Below are positions 61,079-64,000 of a stretch of DNA of 64,000 nt, in pieces (the stretch's first letter is position 1; each line of letters starts with the position of its first letter). The translations under genes were made by a program, and so were the position numbers. A model generated the notes under the pieces. That model was not told where the DNA came from, ran no database searches, and saw only the letters and a program-made list of their open reading frames with translations. The stretch lies in the NCBI RefSeq assembly GCF_900177425.1, contig NZ_LT840184.1:5001705-5065704 (forward strand). Direction: 5' to 3'. The DNA comes from Paenibacillus uliginis N3/975 (GTDB lineage: Bacteria > Bacillota > Bacilli > Paenibacillales > Paenibacillaceae).

Positions 61079-64000
61079 TTATTCAGTTACATAATTCAAT
61101 AACCGATACAGAAACACGGCTGTTTCAGCACGGGTGGTATTGTTGCGCGGATGGATCATATGTCCATCACCTTGAATCAGACCCTGCTCAATCATGCCCG
61201 CAATACTACCTGCCGCATAAGCAGATATGCTTTTGGCATCCTTAAAACCGTCAAGCGTTGTCAGGTCTCCCGCGATCTCTGTTGCTTTTGCTGCCTTCAA
61301 GGCCCGGACAGCCATCACCATCATATCTTGTCGTGTTATTTTTGCTTTCGGGTCTAATCGCTCCCCATCGACACCGGTAACGATGTCCAGCTGCTTCGCG
61401 ATGGATACAGCATCGTAATAATAATCCTGCGGTTTAACATCTGTAAATGTATCGCTTGCTTCCGCTTTTAAATCAAGTGCTCTGATGAGCATCAGAATAA
61501 AATCTGCTCTGCTCACTTGCTCACCGGGGCTGAATATGTCAGCCGATGTTCCCTTCACAATCCCCAATGCAGTCAATTGATCAATGGCTTCCTTAGCCCA
61601 TAAATGATTTCCGAGATCCGTAAATTGGGATACAGGTTGATCATAATATACCGCGTATGTGCCTGTACGGTCCGTTTGGAAGCGGATGAGCTTGTCGGAA
61701 GCTGAATATATCGCTCCCTTCATAGCTGATGCTGCACCTTGATCGTTAATCGACAATATACCGATTCTAGTCCCGATCTCTTTACCAGCAACTAAATACG
61801 GAACAGTGACGGTGATTGGAGCCTTCTCATTTTTCCACTGAATCAGCTTGCCATCCAGCTTAGCCTCCAAATGAATAATAGGTCTGTTGCCTATTTGAGC
61901 TTGTGCTTCTGGGCTTATTGTTTTTCCATCCTTATCGCCAATAACAAAACGAAGCTGCTTGCCAAGCTCTTCTGTTTTCGCCAGCATCTGTCCGGAAAGG
62001 ACGATTGATGCTTTCGGGGTAATTACTTCAATAAGCAGATTAGGATACTCAGACAAGAATGTTGCAGGAAGATCCAGTGCATATTTCGCTGCTTCCCCAT
62101 TCTTCTTAATCTCTATACTTAATTTCTGCTTACCAGCTTGATCAGCCTTTGCCTGAGCTAACGCCTTTCGTACTTCCTGCTCACTCAAAACCCCAATTGC
62201 CGTTTTTCCATCGGAATCGAGTTTGGAGCTCAATACTGTTTTTACAGAACCATCCGGTTGGCGCTGGAATCCATCTGGAGTTGGAGAAGGAGTTCCACCA
62301 CCGCTGCTGCCTCCACTATTACCTCCACCATTTCCTCCACTGCCGCCGCCTCCATTGTTGCCTCCTCCATTGCCTTCGCCAGGGTTTGCTTTCTTATATT
62401 CAAAAGTAATTTTTTCAGGCACACTCATATCGTCTGTTGACAGATAGGCTTCGTAGGTTCCCTCTATTCCAGTCTTGAGTGTGAATACGAATTGGAAACC
62501 TCCGGCTTCTGTACTTGTCGTTTGACCTTCGTAATCCACTTTGCCTTTCGGATTAAGCACTTTCAATTGAACCTTTTCAAGGCCGCCATTCATGATTAAC
62601 CCATCTATCGTTACTTTTTTCGATGCTGCGTCTATTGCCGCTTTCAAGCCTTCAATCGCTTTGATCTCCTCGGCTCCGGAGAGATTATATACACCAAATT
62701 CATAGAAGGAATATCCATAATCCGTCGCTCTTTCAATTCCTTGAAATTTAATGTATCTAGCCTTAAGACGATCAAATTGAACCGTTTCTTTTCCATCATG
62801 CGCTGTAATGATTCCATCATTATCACTCACGGCATTTGTCCAGTTCTGCTTATCATCTGATACAAGTAATCTATATGTTTTCGCGCGAGCATACTCCCAA
62901 TCGATTCTTACCGTATCCATCTCCTTCACTTCACCGAGATCGATCTGGAACCACGAATTGTTAATATAGTCACTCGCCCATCTTGTAGCAGCGAATCCAT
63001 CCACTGCCTTTGCAGGTGCATAATTCGGATTGGCGCCTTCTATCGATGATGCTTCCACCGCTTTATTTGCAGCTTCATTCCCAATCAGATAATAGACGCC
63101 TTCCTTCAGCGTACTGTAAGCGCTATCAGAAATGATATGATCTTTCTTCAACAGATCCAGCTTTGCATTAAATCCTTTTAGATATTTGACAGCCTTAGCT
63201 GCATCTGCGCCTTCGTAGCGTTTCATCATTTCCAAATAATTGTTCAAAGAACGAGCCGCTTCAGCATTCGTGAATTGCTTATTCTCCTCGAAGCGGTTAA
63301 CTAACGTTTTCAAACCGTCAGCATTCGTGGATGCTTCGATGACATAAGAGGTTTTCTTCGATTTACCCGCTGCTACGGTTATGATCAGCTCGTGTTTACC
63401 CGGCTTGCCTGCCAGATCAATGACTGTTCCTTCGGTGTAAGGTTTGCCATCAAACGTTGCAGTCACTTTAGTCAATCCGCTTCCATCATCATTTTGGACT
63501 TCCCATGTGAATTGAACCGGCTCCGTATCCGGTATGACGGCTCCACTTTGAAGCGTTTGACCGTTCATTTGTACTACCGCTTCTGGTGGAGCGGCATTGT
63601 TTTTTTCATAGGTTCCATTGACGAATTGATAAAGCCATTCATACAAAATACGTGTTGAAGGATCCGTACTAACAGCTGTATTGAAAATAGCATTATTCCC
63701 TTGGTAGTAGGCTTTAAAACCCTTTTGCATAAGCCCCGTTTCTACACCACTGTTCAAATAATCAATAAACCGTTCACGGAATACAGCATCTGTAAGCATC
63801 CGATCATCAAACTCCAGTTCATTGCTCATCCCATACTGCTTCGCTATGTTCGCGGCGTCTTCCAAACGGTCATAACCCATTTCTTCAAAGAAATAGTTAG
63901 GCTGGAAGGCTACGGCATCGAACCCGACATCCTTCCACATGTAGCTTTTGTACGCCAGGGAGTGCGGTATCCAGAAAAACTTCAGATTTTTGCCATGAAC
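61079..64000 (-). CDS. DUF4855/discoidin/SLH surface protein (N-terminus beyond window)
   Basis: The frame is open at base 64000, so the start and signal peptide are missing; an ATG at 63940 is internal. About 973 residues are visible. The order is DUF4855 (LKFFWIPHSLAYKSYMWKDVGFDAVAFQPNYFFE), a coagulation factor 5/8 type C-like domain (about 310-445: YAPAKAVDGFAATRWASDY; FYEFGVYNL), an Ig-like segment, a Gly/Ser/Asn-rich linker (about 545-580), a second beta-rich region, and three C-terminal SLH motifs (FTDLGNHLWAKEAIDQL; FTDVKPQDYYYDAVSIA; TTRAETAVFLYRLL). It is wall-anchored and probably binds or processes polysaccharide. Confidence 0.88.
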   Translation of the reverse strand, partial: VHGKNLKFFWIPHSLAYKSYMWKDVGFDAVAFQPNYFFEEMGYDRLEDAANIAKQYGMSNELEFDDRMLTDAVFRERFIDYLNSGVETGLMQKGFKAYYQGNNAIFNTAVSTDPSTRILYEWLYQFVNGTYEKNNAAPPEAVVQMNGQTLQSGAVIPDTEPVQFTWEVQNDDGSGLTKVTATFDGKPYTEGTVIDLAGKPGKHELIITVAAGKSKKTSYVIEASTNADGLKTLVNRFEENKQFTNAEAARSLNNYLEMMKRYEGADAAKAVKYLKGFNAKLDLLKKDHIISDSAYSTLKEGVYYLIGNEAANKAVEASSIEGANPNYAPAKAVDGFAATRWASDYINNSWFQIDLGEVKEMDTVRIDWEYARAKTYRLLVSDDKQNWTNAVSDNDGIITAHDGKETVQFDRLKARYIKFQGIERATDYGYSFYEFGVYNLSGAEEIKAIEGLKAAIDAASKKVTIDGLIMNGGLEKVQLKVLNPKGKVDYEGQTTSTEAGGFQFVFTLKTGIEGTYEAYLSTDDMSVPEKITFEYKKANPGEGNGGGNNGGGGSGGNGGGNSGGSSGGGTPSPTPDGFQRQPDGSVKTVLSSKLDSDGKTAIGVLSEQEVRKALAQAKADQAGKQKLSIEIKKNGEAAKYALDLPATFLSEYPNLLIEVITPKASIVLSGQMLAKTEELGKQLRFVIGDKDGKTISPEAQAQIGNRPIIHLEAKLDGKLIQWKNEKAPITVTVPYLVAGKEIGTRIGILSINDQGAASAMKGAIYSASDKLIRFQTDRTGTYAVYYDQPVSQFTDLGNHLWAKEAIDQLTALGIVKGTSADIFSPGEQVSRADFILMLIRALDLKAEASDTFTDVKPQDYYYDAVSIAKQLDIVTGVDGERLDPKAKITRQDMMVMAVRALKAAKATEIAGDLTTLDGFKDAKSISAYAAGSIAGMIEQGLIQGDGHMIHPRNNTTRAETAVFLYRLLNYVTE

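Noticed and set aside
1..64000. CRISPR array, rRNA operon, prophage or restriction/defence island
   Set aside because: No regularly spaced repeat-spacer array, no ribosomal RNA sequence, and no phage structural or restriction genes were seen on either strand.

Overview
The window looks like a chromosomal segment of a Paenibacillus-type, Gram-positive, spore-forming carbohydrate degrader. The reasons are S-layer-homology (SLH) cell-wall proteins, GH2 and GH63-like glycosidases with a YesM/YesN two-component system and an ABC sugar importer, CcpA-type cre sites, AGGAGG ribosome-binding sites, a YheC/D spore-associated ATP-grasp gene, a CIRCE-controlled htpG and repeated intergenic palindromes. 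All names come from reading the translated sequence and recalling family motifs; no database search was run.

Layout. 1-2.2 kb: 5' part of a GH2 beta-mannosidase with a clear promoter preceded by three direct repeats exactly 31 bp apart. 2.5-4.1 kb: DUF4127 protein whose stop codon lies in an IS200/IS605-type right-end relic. 4.4-6.0 kb: divergent DinB and WYL-regulator genes around a palindromic operator. 6.2-8.6 kb: rRNA methyltransferase and an SLH protein. 8.8-9.7 kb: esterase. 9.9-22.4 kb: a carbohydrate locus, all on the minus strand (GH63-like glucosidase; YesM-type kinase; YesN-type regulator; lipoprotein binding protein; two permeases; GH2 beta-galactosidase; MFS transporter). Three of its promoters share a -10 box fused to a TGAAAGCG cre half. 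23.4-25.4 kb: htpG with CIRCE. 25.5-26.8 kb: IS3-family element with a frameshifted orfB. 27.0-29.0 kb: ECF sigma factor with a co-transcribed repeat protein of unknown function and a small protein. 29.2-29.5 kb: MITE-like element with a 9-bp target duplication. 29.9-36.1 kb: nupNOPQ-like nucleoside ABC importer with a sulfite-oxidase-fold protein and a nucleoside phosphorylase. 36.2-38.0 kb: AT-rich AbrB-like/ABC exporter cassette. 38.2-43.7 kb: MATE pump, M23 peptidase, double GNAT, FAH-family relic, secreted protein, YheC/D. 43.8-48.0 kb: Tat-exported beta-helix protein beside its own tatA, then a GntR/solute-binding-protein fusion regulator. 48.2-58.5 kb: MFS pumps, DUF2332, aldo/keto reductase, GNAT, EamA pseudogene, small conserved genes, and a MarR/MFS pair. 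58.6-64 kb: low-GC relics and repeats, YrvL-like protein, methyltransferase, and a large DUF4855/discoidin/SLH surface protein cut by the window end.

How it fits together: most of the first 23 kb is an oligosaccharide capture and hydrolysis module. The kinase/regulator pair probably senses an extracellular sugar. The ABC system (no ATPase encoded here, so probably a shared one elsewhere) imports it, and the beta-galactosidase hydrolyses it, all under catabolite repression. The nup block is a second importer whose cargo would feed the downstream phosphorylase. The least explained items are the ECF-sigma operon with IGNVG-repeat protein, the two copies of a ~114-nt foldable element (49.5 and 51.7 kb), and the dedicated TatA/Tat-substrate pair.
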